64,000 nucleotides of DNA from Plantago major (Eukaryota; Streptophyta; Magnoliopsida; Lamiales; Plantaginaceae). The notes beneath the pieces were generated by a model that was not told the DNA's origin, ran no database searches, and saw nothing but the letters and a program-made list of their open reading frames with translations. The stretch spans positions 21,824,566 through 21,888,565 of the forward strand of contig CM048839.1 of NCBI GenBank assembly GCA_026545765.1, written 5' to 3'. A program made the position numbers and the translations under genes. Below are positions 11,140 to 21,929 of this stretch, piece after piece (within the stretch, counting starts at the first letter, position 1; each line of letters opens with the position of its first letter).

Positions 11140-12638
11140 AAGCCAACAGTAAGACCAACCAATCGGTTAATGATCAGTCTAGTGGATCATCGGTAGGTAA
11201 GAAACGAGGTCGTCCAGTGGGTAGTAGAAATAAGGAGGCTTTTGTTGTTGGTGGTCCAGTGGAGAATAAAGAAAATGATGAACCGAATCAGAAAAAAGTA
11301 TGTGGTGCTAGTCAGAATTTACCAGTGGCGGGGTTGCATGAGTTGCCTAAGTTGGGCTGTCGAGGTTGAGGCAGATTGACGATTAAATCTTTCTGGGCTC
11401 ATCCGAGATCTAATCCCCAATGTGGTCTTTCTCATGGAAACTAAGCTAGATGACCATGGGTTTGACAGGTTACGTGGTAATTTAAATATGTTTGGAGTTG
11501 GAGTGGCAGCTATTGGTAAATCAGGAGGACTCACATTACTTTGGGATAAGGAGACATCGGTTACTGTGTTGAGTTATAGCAAAAATCATATTGATGCTAA
11601 CATTCAACTTGTGGATAGTTAAGTTATTTGGAGATTTACGGGTTTTTATGGGGAGCCGGATAATGCTAAAAGGAAGAGTACTTGGAATCTTTTGAGACGG
11701 CTTGGTACGACTTCTGCGAGAGAATGGTTAGTGATGGGTGACTTTAATGAAATTTTGGCTCACAATGAGAAATTAGGTGGTGTGTTAACCCCGGATTGGA
11801 GATTGCGTGATTTTCGGGAGACGTTGACTATGAATGATTTATTTGATCTCGGGTTTAGTGGCTACCCCTTTACGTGGTCGAATAATCGTGAAGTTCCAAA
11901 CAATACTAAACTCAGACTCGATAGGGGTGTGGCCAACTCTCAGTGGTGTGATGTTTTTCCTTCTTATCACATTAGACATATCATTGTTAGAAGATCTGAT
12001 CATATGGCTCTCCATGCTTCCTTCTCCCATACTTCACCTACCTTCCCCCACAACTCACCAAACCATTTCCAGCCACCCATTTCACCCCACAATAGTTCCT
12101 TCACTCCCAATTCACACAACCCGTCCAGTAGCACCTCTTTCACTCCCAATCAACCTAGAGCCTTCAACCGCAGCCAACCTACCTCCAATCCACCTAATTC
12201 TTTCCGCAGAAACTACAGCAGACCAAATCGACCAAGACCATTCAGGTTTGAGCAAATTTGGCTTCGGGCAGATGATTGTAGTCGGGTCATTCGCGATAAT
12301 TGGGATCAAAGCATCGATTTTATGGCGAATCTGGGAAACTGTACAGTGGGGTTGTTGAATTGGAGCAAAGAAAAGTGCCGGAATATTCGAGCTGAAATTC
12401 GGAAAACCTATCTCGAGCTGGAGAAGCTCAATCGACTCCCCTACACGGTTGAGGTTAAATCGAAAATCAGAGAGTTGACACAACATTTGGAGGAAATGTT
12501 AGATAGAGGGGAGTTGATGTGGAGTCAGCGCGCTAAGACACAATGGTTGGCAGAGGGTGACCGAAATACGAAGTTTTTTCACTCGGAAGCTTCCAAGAGA
12601 GCGAAACAGAACATGGTTAATGGTTTGAGAGACAATGG

Positions 12639-13990
12639 CACTACAAGAAAACAGGGTTTTAGTGACGGAATTATCCGTCGCTAAGGCCCTGTCGATCCGT
12701 CGCTAAGGCCTTAGCGACGGATAGACGCTCGTCTCTCTAAGGAGAATTAGCGACGGATTGTTATCCGTCGCTAATAGCCACGGAATTGGCGACGGATGGG
12801 CGTTGACCCTTCCGTCGCCATTAGAGACGGATAATTATCCGTCTCTAATCTAATTAGGGCTATAACACCCTAATTCGTTGTTTAGCGACAGATAATTATC
12901 CTGTCGCTAAATAACGAATTAGGGAGTGCTACCCTAATTCGTAGTTAGCGACATATATTACGAATTAGGGCGTTCTTTCCCTAATTCGTAGTTTAGCGAC
13001 GGATAATTATCCGTCGCTAAACTACTGTTTTTTTTTTAAAAAAAAATTTAAATTATTTTATAATTTTCACCTGTTTTTTCAACCAATATAATAGTGATAT
13101 GTCACAAAGGAGAAATTGCATTAATTAACAACAAAGATTCGTAAAAAAAACAAATTATCCAAAATAAAGTCTACATATCCGAATAGAAATTCAAATATTC
13201 AACAAAGTAAAAAGTAGCATAGTATCCAAAACATCACAACATCACTAAGGCGAGTAGGGGTATTACGCTCATATACAAGCGGCAGAGCTCTTCCATCCTC
13301 TGATTCATACGAGCCTGCTCATCCCTGAGATTTCCAATCTCAGTCTGGAGAGGAGTCACTGCTTGATTCACCATATGCTCGACCTGCACCTGTGTGTAAA
13401 CACCACCATGTCCCTGAGATTGCGGCTGGGACACGGAGAAGCTCTCCGCCAGTGTCTCGCCATAACTGCCAAGACCATAAACCCGACCCTTGTTGTCGGG
13501 TGGGTTGACCTGTAGAAAGATCCGGTCTTGTTCTTCCACGGACAACTCCTCACCCTCGAGCAGCCTCTCCGCAATGATCCGCTCCACCTCACTCTGTAAT
13601 AGTCAAGTGTATACGAAATGAGGTACAATTTCATATTTAATTTATAATACACATGTATATACAACTGTGACACTTAGCAAATACACATACCACAATAAGC
13701 TCGGACTTCTGGTCCACCCAAACGCCGTTCTTGAACTTGCCCATCTTCATTTGCTCTAGGCAAGTCTTGGGTTTGTTCAGGTTCAGCTAAAGAACATTAT
13801 ATATTGCAACAAGTAGTTAGTAAGTTGGTAGGAATGCAAACAAGTGGAAAATTGGTATAAATGAAAGCAATACACATGTGTACAAATCATGTTATGTCGA
13901 ACACATATATATACTTTACATCGGCGATCGGATGACATTTCGTGACACGTAGTGATGCCTGGCAGAGCCCTTACCATCTCGCGGCTCAGT
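12639..13990 (-). mobile_element. CACTA (En/Spm) element, truncated, copy 1
   Basis: Begins with the CACTA terminus CACTACAAGAAA at 12639, followed by inverted pairs of the subterminal word TCCGTCGCTAA to about 13020. Going inward on the minus strand it carries the same 3' exons as copy 3 (13234-13990 is the reverse complement of about 63083-63836, closely similar). The match to copy 3 stops abruptly at 13990, where LINE sequence resumes without a second CACTA terminus. The element is therefore cut off at its 5' side. It lies inside LINE ORF2 and is younger than the LINE. Confidence 0.9.
13234..13990 (-). pseudogene. Ptta/En/Spm-type CACTA accessory gene, last exons (copy 1)
   Basis: Reading the minus strand, partial exons run from 13990 toward 13234 and correspond one to one with those of copy 3. 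They include LNLNQPKTCLEQMKMGKF, then an intron, then SEVERIIAERLLEGEEL, DRIFLQVNPPDNKGRVYGLG and a coiled-coil-like tail. In this copy the last exon is open from its acceptor, but the C terminus is altered (YMSVIPLL) relative to copy 3. These proteins resemble the TnpA-like second product of plant CACTA elements, which binds subterminal repeats; that role is inferred from the family. Confidence 0.7.
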
Positions 13991-14269
13991 CACCCATAGG
14001 TAATTTACAGTCTAATTTAGGGTCTATGGGGCGTATTGCTATGGAGTATTTTGGTGATATTTTCTCCAGTATTCATCCAACAGAGCGGATATAGAGCAGG
14101 TGGTGGGAACTATGAGATCGAAAGTGGATAGCTCAATCAACCAGGACCTGTCCAGATTGTTCACTTCGACAGAGGTAAAAATTGCTCTTTTTGATATGTT
14201 TCCTACCAAAATCCCTGGCCCTGATGGTATGCATGCTCTTTTTTATCAAAAATTCTGGCATATTATTGG

Positions 14270-15141
14270 TAGGGCTGAGCATAAAATGACCCGGCCCGAA
14301 AAATCGGTTTTCGGGCCGACCCTAAACTTATTCGGTCCGGTCCTCGGGTGGAAATTTCGGTTTTCGGTCCGGGCCGGTCCAAAACCGAAAAAAACCGGGC
14401 TGGACCGACAAAACCGAATTTAAAACCTAGCCTCCCCCAATTCCCAAATCATATGCCTGTAACGCCTCCCTTCTCATTTCTTCTTCATTTCTTTCTTTCT
14501 TTCTGTTTCATCATCATCATCGATTCATCATCTTCTTCTTCTTCTTCTTTCTACTGCCAGGTTTCTTGCCTTCTTCTTCATCATCGATTCATCATCATCA
14601 TCATCGATTCCACGGCCAGCTTCTAAATCTTGAAAGCTCATATCTCCTGCTTCTTCAACCCAAATTCAGGTATGAAATTTTTGCTCGATCGGAGAACCAA
14701 ACCCTAGCAAGCAAATTGGGTTTGGGGAAATTTAGCAGGGAAGAGCAGGGGAAAAGGTGAATCGATGGCTGCTTTCTTCTTCTTTCTACCGAAATACAAT
14801 GTTGCTTTCTTCTTTCTTCTTCTTGTAGCGATACGATTTGCTGGCTTATTTCAGATCTCGATTTGATGGCTGCTTTCTTGTTTCTTCTTCTTGCTGGTGA
14901 ATTTTGGTACCTTCAATCCGCCATGGAAGCATTGATTTTTTTCTCCTTGTTATTTTTTTCTCCTTTAAATTCGGATTTTTTCGGTTTTGGCCCGGACCGA
15001 ACCGATAAAATCGGTTCGGTCCGGGCTAGTACCGACCATAATTCGGTTCGGTTTTCGGGCCATACAAAATCCAAAATTTCGGGTCGGTCTTTTTCGGGTT
15101 CGGTCCGGGCCGGGCCGGTTCTGGACCGATGCTCAGCCCTA
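14270..15141. mobile_element. hAT-type non-autonomous element carrying leader-like sequence
   Basis: An 872-bp element that starts TAGGGCTGAGCAT and ends ATGCTCAGCCCTA, flanked by a perfect 8-bp duplication ATTATTGG (14262-14269 and 15142-15149), the hAT signature. The subterminal regions are rich in CGGTCCGGGCCGG-type words. The middle (about 14450-14900) looks like a plant 5' leader, with TTC/CTT and CAT repeats and AAACCCTAG. No transposase is present. It interrupts the reverse transcriptase of the LINE, and removing it with one duplication restores the LINE reading across the site. Confidence 0.93.
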
Positions 15142-15472
15142 ATTATTGGTAAAAATGTGACTGACTGTGTGCTCAGTATTTTGAATGATCACTGTTTGAA
15201 CCCCCAGCTTAATTTTACCCACATTATTCTTATTCCCAAGTGCAAAGCACCAGAGTTAATTACCCAATTCCGGCCAATTAGCTTAAGTAATGTTATTTTT
15301 AAAATTGCTTCTGTAATTACCAATAGACTCAAGCCACACATGCATAATATCATAGCCGAGACCCGGTATGCTTTTGTGCCCCATAGGTTAATCACTCATA
15401 ATGCGTTGGTCTCTTATGAAATCAACCATTTTTTGAAAAGAAAAACAAAAGGCAAAGATGTTTTTATGGCTT

Positions 15473-15648
15473 TAAAATTAGATATGAGTAAGGCTTATGA
15501 CCAGGTTGAGTGGCCTTTCCTTGAACGTGTGTTATATAGGCTAGGTTTTGAGCATCGTTTTAAAATTAGATATGAGTAAGGCTTATGACCGGGTTGAGTG
15601 GCCTTTCCTTGAACGTGTGTTATATAGGCTAGGTTTTGAGCATCGTTT
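15473..15648 (+). repeat. 88-bp tandem duplication inside LINE reverse transcriptase
   Basis: 15473-15560 is repeated almost exactly at 15561-15648. The unit encodes KLDMSKAYD and the following residues. As 88 is not a multiple of three, it shifts the frame. A second small duplication (21 bp, GTGGTGTTACTGTTAATCCTC) lies near 15836-15877. Confidence 0.93.
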
Positions 15649-17977
15649 TATCAGTTTGATTATGGTCTGTGTATGTTCAGTCTCTTATTCTATTAAGCTG
15701 AACGATGAGTTGTTTGGACCCATCCAGCCTGAGAGAGGTTTGCGACAGGGGACCCTTTATCCCCTTACCTGTTCTTATTTTGTACGGAGGCTTTCAGTTC
15801 TTTACTTGTTGATGCCGAGTCTAAAGGAGTCATTCGTGGTGTTACTGTTAATCCTCGTGGTGTTACTGTTAATCCTCGGGTTCCTTCTGTTTTCAATCTT
15901 TTATTTGCGGATGATACCTTGATATTCTGTGATGCATCTAGGGAGTCGGCCGTTGAAATTAATAGGATCTTACATATTTATAGTTTGGCGTCGGGTCAGC
16001 TTATTAATTTAGACAAGTCGACTGTGGTTTTTAGTAAGAATGTAGGGGTTGATCGCATTGATGATGTGAGGAATATTCTGCCTGTGGAAGTAGTTGAGAA
16101 ACATGAAAAATATTTGGGACTTCCAACGGAAATGGGTAGATCTAAGAAGGAGGTGTTTAGTTGGATTAGAGAGAGACTTTGGGCTAGAACTCAGGGTTTT
16201 GGAGAGAAGCATTTATCTCAAGTGGGTAAAGAGGTCATGCTTAATCAGTTTTACAATCGATTCCTACCTATGTTATGGGGTGTTTCAAACTCCCCGAGTA
16301 CTTGCTTCATGAGTTGGAGTCTATGATTGCCAAATTCTGGTGGGGGATGGGCAAAATAATAAAATCCATTGGGTTAAGTGGGATACCCTTTGTGAGAGTA
16401 AAAGAGATGGTGGGATGGGATTTCGTGACTTGAGATCTTTTAATTTGACGATGCTAGGGAAACAGGTTTGGCGAATCATACAACAACCAAACTCTCTCCT
16501 TAGTCGTCTTTTAAAGGCCAAATATTTCCCTTCTTGTGATATGCTGGATGCGAAACCTAATCAAAATGCGTCTTATACCTGGAAAAGAATCTTTGTTTCT
16601 ATTGAGTTGGTTAAGAGGGGTCTAATCTGGCGTCTTGGGAACGGGGAATCAGTTAATGTATGGAAAGACAAGTGGATTCCTGGAACAGAGAGTAGGCAGC
16701 CCCTAACCCCTGATATAGATCATATTGGGGATATAGCAGTCTCCAATTTCCTGAAATCTGATGGGACAGTAATCTGCTGAGTTATGTCTTCTGGGATTGT
16801 GACATTGAGCATATTCTACAGATCCCTATTAGTAATCAGTCTGTAGCAGATATCCGGCGATGGTCCTATACTAAAAACGGGTATTATAGTGTGAAGTCGG
16901 CTTATTATGTAGCGAGAGATTTAAAACAGCAACAGTCTGCGCAAATGGCCTCTACCTCTTCTACTGTTCGGCGTAACTGGACTTTTATTTGGAAACTTGG
17001 AGTACCGAATAAAATCCGTGTTTTCTTTTGGAGAATGTTACGTAACGGGCTGCCTGTTTTACGAAATCTAATTAGACGCAATATTCAAGTTGATAATCTG
17101 TGCCCTCTTTGTTTGGACCCTTATGAAACTGTGCTGCATATTTTTAAGAGTTTTCATTTTGCGAGACTTGTGTGGGCTTTGTCTAATTTGTCGTCAAATG
17201 TTTTGCTTGGCCATTCTAACGATATTTGGGAATGGACATCCAATGTCAAACAGGTACTCAAGCCCGAAGAATTCGAATTATTCATTTGCATTTGTTGGAG
17301 CATATGGTATGCAAGGAACAATATGGTGCATGACAAGAAGGAACCTGATCCAGTGGCGTTGCTGCAGTTCACTGGAGATTATTTGAATAGATTCAAGGAG
17401 GTGAAAGTACAATTTGCTGTGCAACGACCACCTGTGGCTCTGCAGACCTAGTCTCCATCACAAGGTGAGTTTGTCAAAATCAACACCGATGCAGCCATCT
17501 TACAGCAGCCCAGGGGAGCTGGACTTGGCGTAGTTGCACGCGATGCTACGGGTGACGTAATTGCTTGGAGACAGAGGTTCATACACAATATACTCTGCCC
17601 CGAATCTGCAGAGACTGGCGATTCTGGAAGGAGTGAAGTTGGCTAGAGATTTTGGCCGGAGACATATTATCCTTGAAAGCGACTGTCTTGTGGTTATAAA
17701 TGCGATCAATTCACCTGCACCTTGTCTTTCGGCTTGTGGGAGCTTCGTGGATGCTATTAAGAGTTTTGTTAGTTCATTTCTTTGTATTCAGTTCAACATA
17801 TTTATCGTTCTGCGAATAATGTTGCACACGAAGTTGCTAGGCAAGCTGTTAGGAACTTAGATGGTTTATCCTTTGATGACTAGTTTGGTGCTACTGTACT
17901 CTTTTTTTGTTGCAGTCCTTACACTGCCAGTGAAATGAAATCACTATTTCCTAAAAAAAAAAAAAAAAAAAAAAAAA

Positions 17978-20900
17978 GTCAAATTTGTTTTTATTTCGTC
18001 CATTTTCGCTTCCCCCACCGTGTCACATAAACATTCGGGCTCTAGCTAGATGTGACTGGAAAAAACAAATTGAACACGAATTAACACAAAAAAACACAAT
18101 ATACTGATAGTATTAGAAAAACAGAGATTTAATTGATTTTCTCTGTCCAGAACAAATATCATCTCTGTTACAGTCAACAAACTTAAACTGGGTATATCTA
18201 AATTGTTTTTAATAGTGATGTCTTCGTCTTAAATAGTGTTTTTATTGGAGATTGAGTTATTACTTACTATTATATTGAAGCTGGGTATATCTAAAGTGAC
18301 AATTTGCAGCAAACACCTTTGATTTCCTAAACAGAGCAGAGGTGAGGTGAGGTTGCGGTATTCTTGAATCTGAACAAAAAGATGACATCTTTCGTTTTCT
18401 ATAAAATTGGCCGTCAAGCGACACGACTCCATCTTGTCGTTTGGCTATCCACTGATTGATTACCACTTTCTATGCATGTATGTTTTCTCGTCCTCTTTAT
18501 CCACTTTTACATGATGTTTCTTCAATTTTCTAACTTCTTGATTTGCCCTTGCTTGATCCTATATGTGGTGCTCTTTTTCATGACACCTGATTGATGATAT
18601 TACAACTACTTACTGTTGAAAAATGCTAGCTTGAGTTGAGTATCACTGTAATACATACTTGTGCATTATCAGTATATAATTTCTCTCATAGGTTTGAACT
18701 GTATATAGCTGGTTCATAATAGTCCTAATTGATGGATTGTCTCAGTACCTGATCCAAGAATTGGTGGAACTTACTGGTGGAGTCATCATTATGTAACATG
18801 ATTTGATTTAGGGGATCTTTGCTCGTGCTTTTTTGGAAGCTTTTTATTTGTTGTGTTGATAGTTTCTGTTAAGTATATTAGGTAGAGTTTTAAGACCGTT
18901 TAAAGCATAGTATTATTGTTGGGTTTACTTGAGAAAAGCAGCCCAATTTACAAGTATAAAATTTTGTATGAAATTGGCAAAATCTTAGCTGAAAGCAGCC
19001 AAAAGCATATCTTGAATTGGATCTCAACTTCTAAGAGTACACTCTTTGCACATTCGGGCTGAAAAGCAGAAAAGCTCTTCTCAAAAGTATTTGCAAATCG
19101 TTGTTCTTGAGTTGCCATTTTGGATTGATTTGCTGGGAAGAATGCTCATCTGTGCCGCTTTATCTTGTGTAAAATTCTTGACCATCAGCATTCTTTAATT
19201 TGATCTCGTTGAGTATGCACAAGAAATCTAGAAACTTCTCCATGATAGGTAAAGTGCAAATTTTTTCTCTGGTTGCTTTAGTGTATTACTGGAGCTTGTT
19301 CTGTCACACATGGACATCTATTCCATTAACCCTGGGGTATTGTAGCCCTAACTAAATGAAATATCCATATAGGATCATCACGATAAACAAATAGTGAATG
19401 ATTACTGTTTATATGAATGATGTCATGTGCATGAAAAATGCTGCAAATGGCATTTCTGGGACCCTGAAGCAGTCGGTGTTATTCATTAAGTTTCTGAAAA
19501 GTTCATAAGTCAGTACAGGTTTCAATACCAAAGAGGTCCAGTGATGAAAGTAATGATTCGGCGTTGTTTGGACTGATCAAGATGTGGGATTAGAAACATC
19601 AGAAAGTAAGTTCCTGTTTTGGAAAACACCTACACAAATAACCACAATATATTGCCGATTGAGAAATGATTCAATTTATTTCTGCAGCAGTCAGTAGTCT
19701 GGGGCTAACTGCTTATGTGTGTCTATCACACTGACGTGTTCTTTGTATTTATAAATAGTTGTACGAAAGTACTACATGTTGGACATTTAGTTATTTCTTT
19801 GAAATTGATTTTGCCGTTGTACTGGTTTTACAGTTTACATGAAGTTGTTCTACAAGATGAGACTTAGAAATTACAGTTTCTGTTGTATGGCCTATTTTGA
19901 TCCTCTTCAAGTTTCTAAAAAAACTGTGTCCTGGACTTTATACATCACATATAGAGATGTCCTTCCTGCAGCAAGATAAACTTTAGTGTGATTGCTTTTT
20001 CTTACGCTCTTAGATCAGTGGACATTGGAGCTCTAAAAGATATTCTACTTGATAGGAAATGGGACGCTCATTTGCGAGAGTGGGACGCTTATTTGCGAAG
20101 GAAACTATGGGCCTGAACAGTCCGAAATTGCTACAGGTGGAGGCTTTGAACTTCTTGTAAGTACTGGTGCACCAACTTTCCCTTGATTGGCCAATTTTAT
20201 GTTCAAGCTTACATGTTCACATGATCTTTGCTGTGGTTGCTTGTTTGATTAGCTTAAGGATAATTTGATAAGTAAATGGCTTAGTGCTGTTTACTTAACT
20301 ACAAATCTCACAGTAGACTCCACTTGCACATGATGTGGAACGATGGGGATTAAATCCTTTTTCATTCCATTCAATGTTCAGTAATATTGCACTTTATTTT
20401 ATGCGGAGTTATTTGCTTGCATAGGTTGATGGACAGTAATATTGCACTTTAATTTGATCTGAGTTATTTGCTTGCATAAGTTGATGGACCTAACTTGTCT
20501 GAAGGTTTTTTGTTTTGTTTTCTGGATAATGTAATCCTTAGATTTCTGAATTTATCGAGTCTTTCAAGGTTATGAATTTGGCGTCGGTTTAATATTCAAA
20601 TACTATAAAATAGCATTATATACAAACCATCTTAATTGATACTTATCATACTTGATATTTTTAGAGATGATATAATGTATCTATCATTGAGCAATAATAA
20701 TAATGCACAAGAGTGAAAAACTTGTTATCTTTTCAAATGGTAATTAGTCCGCACCGTCTTAAAAGCACGACGGAGGGAGTACATGACAATACACAATTTG
20801 TCATCACAACTAAAGCCTGCGAGACAACCCTCTTTAATTTTTATTTCCTTAGATACAATTAAACCTATAATTGGCTATATTCATAATTTCGTATTAGATT

Positions 20901-21253
20901 CTTGTTCGGTGGTTGTAGTTTATTGTTTTTCCATATCTTTTAATTTTCCCCGTCTGTACGCCTCATTGATGTCTATTTATTTGACTGAGACACTCTCATT
21001 GAGCATTCTTAATGCGTCAAGTGATTTTCTCTTGGCATTATTATTCGTCATTCCATTATTCAAATTGTCAGATTTTGTGTGGACTTCTGTTTGAGTAGCA
21101 CATGCATTACAATGGCAGTCCAAGTTAGATCCTTACATGGTTATCCTTTCTTTGGTGCTCAGATCATAAATAACCAACTTCAGCACCTGGATACAATTTC
21201 CATTTCCATTTCCAGTAGCCTAAGTCTCTTTTTAGTAAATTCTAACCCCGAGC
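17978..21253. other. gene-poor region downstream of the LINE
   Basis: No convincing coding exon was found on either strand. It contains a 55-bp tandem duplication (20379-20488), and an isolated Stowaway-like terminus (GACGGAGGGAGTA) ending near 20780 with no clear partner. A segment at about 20030-20160 resembles an exon by texture, but no family was recognised. Confidence 0.4.
20379..20488. repeat. 55-bp tandem duplication
   Basis: CAGTAATATTGCACTTTA starts at 20379 and again at 20434; the copies also share GAGTTATTTGCTTGCATA and GTTGATGGAC. A few substitutions separate them. Confidence 0.85.
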
Positions 21254-21263
21254 ATTCGAAATA

Positions 21264-21495
21264 GAGTAACTTTTGTGAGAGACCGTCTCTCGGAGAGACC
21301 AAATCAAACATCACATATTTCATCACAAACATCACATGTTTAGCTACAAACATCACATGTTAGAATTACATATAATGCAAGTATAATGCAGGTTTATTAT
21401 AAACACGATGTTTGAAGTTAAACATATGATGTTTATACGTAAATATGTGATGTTGAATTGGTCTCTTCGAGAGACGGTCTCTCGCAAAAGTTTGT
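21264..21495. mobile_element. MULE-type MITE, copy A
   Basis: A 232-bp element with about 34-bp terminal inverted repeats containing AACTTTTGTGAGAGACCGTC. It is flanked by a perfect 10-bp duplication ATTCGAAATA (21254-21263 and 21496-21505). A target duplication of 9-11 bp points to the Mutator superfamily. The inside repeats ACATCACAT-type words and has no ORF. Confidence 0.9.
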
Positions 21496-21686
21496 ATTCG
21501 AAATATATAATTTATGTAATAATAGCCTACAAATTCATGACTTTCTAAAGTCGCATATTAGTGAACCAAACTCGCGTTTTATCTCGAAGACTTCTTCACA
21601 ATCCGCTTATAAATCGATGAAGACCGAACCTAGTCTTTTCCTGTTCAAGCCTAAAGCGTAAAAAGGAAAAAGAAACAATTAAAGTT

Positions 21687-21919
21687 GAGAAACTTTTGCG
21701 AGAGACCGTCTCTTGAAGAGATCAGATCAAACATCACATATTTTGTTACAAGCATCGCATTTTTAACTACAAACATCACATGTTTTGAAATGCAGATAAT
21801 GTAATTATAATGCAGATTTGTTATACACACGATGCTTGAAGTTAATCATATGATGTTTATAATTAAATATGTGATGTTGATCTGGTATCTTCGAGAAGCG
21901 GTCTCTCACAAAAGTTTGT
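21687..21919. mobile_element. MULE-type MITE, copy B
   Basis: A second member of the same family in the same orientation, 233 bp long, only 181 bp after copy A's duplication. It has its own perfect 10-bp duplication AATTAAAGTT (21677-21686 and 21920-21929), so it arose by a separate insertion and not by local sequence duplication. Confidence 0.9.
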
Positions 21920-21929
21920 AATTAAAGTT

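Larger units (their letters stand above)
11400..17860 (+). pseudogene. LINE ORF2 (endonuclease, reverse transcriptase, zf-RVT, RNase H), interrupted
   Basis: Order of parts: an APE-type endonuclease (about 11420-12010, with FLMETKLD, LVMGDFNEIL and SDHMAL), a linker ending in the conserved WSQRAKTQWLAEGDRNTKFFH just before the CACTA insertion, reverse transcriptase start after it (IPGPDGMHALFYQKFW), more RT after the hAT insertion (FRPISLSNVIFKIAS, LKLDMSKAYD), the FADDT region near 15905, zf-RVT (about 16891-17451) and RNase H (KINTDAAI near 17470, ESDCLVVINAI near 17680). In-frame stops, frame changes and the two insertions break it. The RNase H end is present, as in many plant L1 elements. 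Confidence 0.88.
9536..17977 (+). mobile_element. L1-type LINE with nested insertions
   Basis: A near full-length plant L1-clade LINE. It has ORF1 with a DUF4283 domain and zinc knuckle, then ORF2 with endonuclease, reverse transcriptase, zf-RVT and RNase H domains, and an A-tail at 17953-17977. A likely target duplication TCAAATTT flanks it (9528-9535 and 17979-17986), which sets the start near 9536. It is split by a truncated CACTA element (12639-13990), a hAT element (14270-15141, own 8-bp duplication) and an 88-bp tandem duplication. Without these it would be about 6.1 kb, a normal length. Frameshifts and stops in both ORFs show it is inactive. Confidence 0.9.

Noticed and set aside
14863-15579. 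238-codon open frame joining hAT and LINE sequence
   Set aside because: Its first half is the inside of the hAT element and its second half LINE reverse transcriptase; the join results from the insertion and is not a gene.
20600-20780. Full Stowaway MITE ending at GACGGAGGGAGTA
   Set aside because: Only one terminus is recognisable, so the element cannot be bounded.
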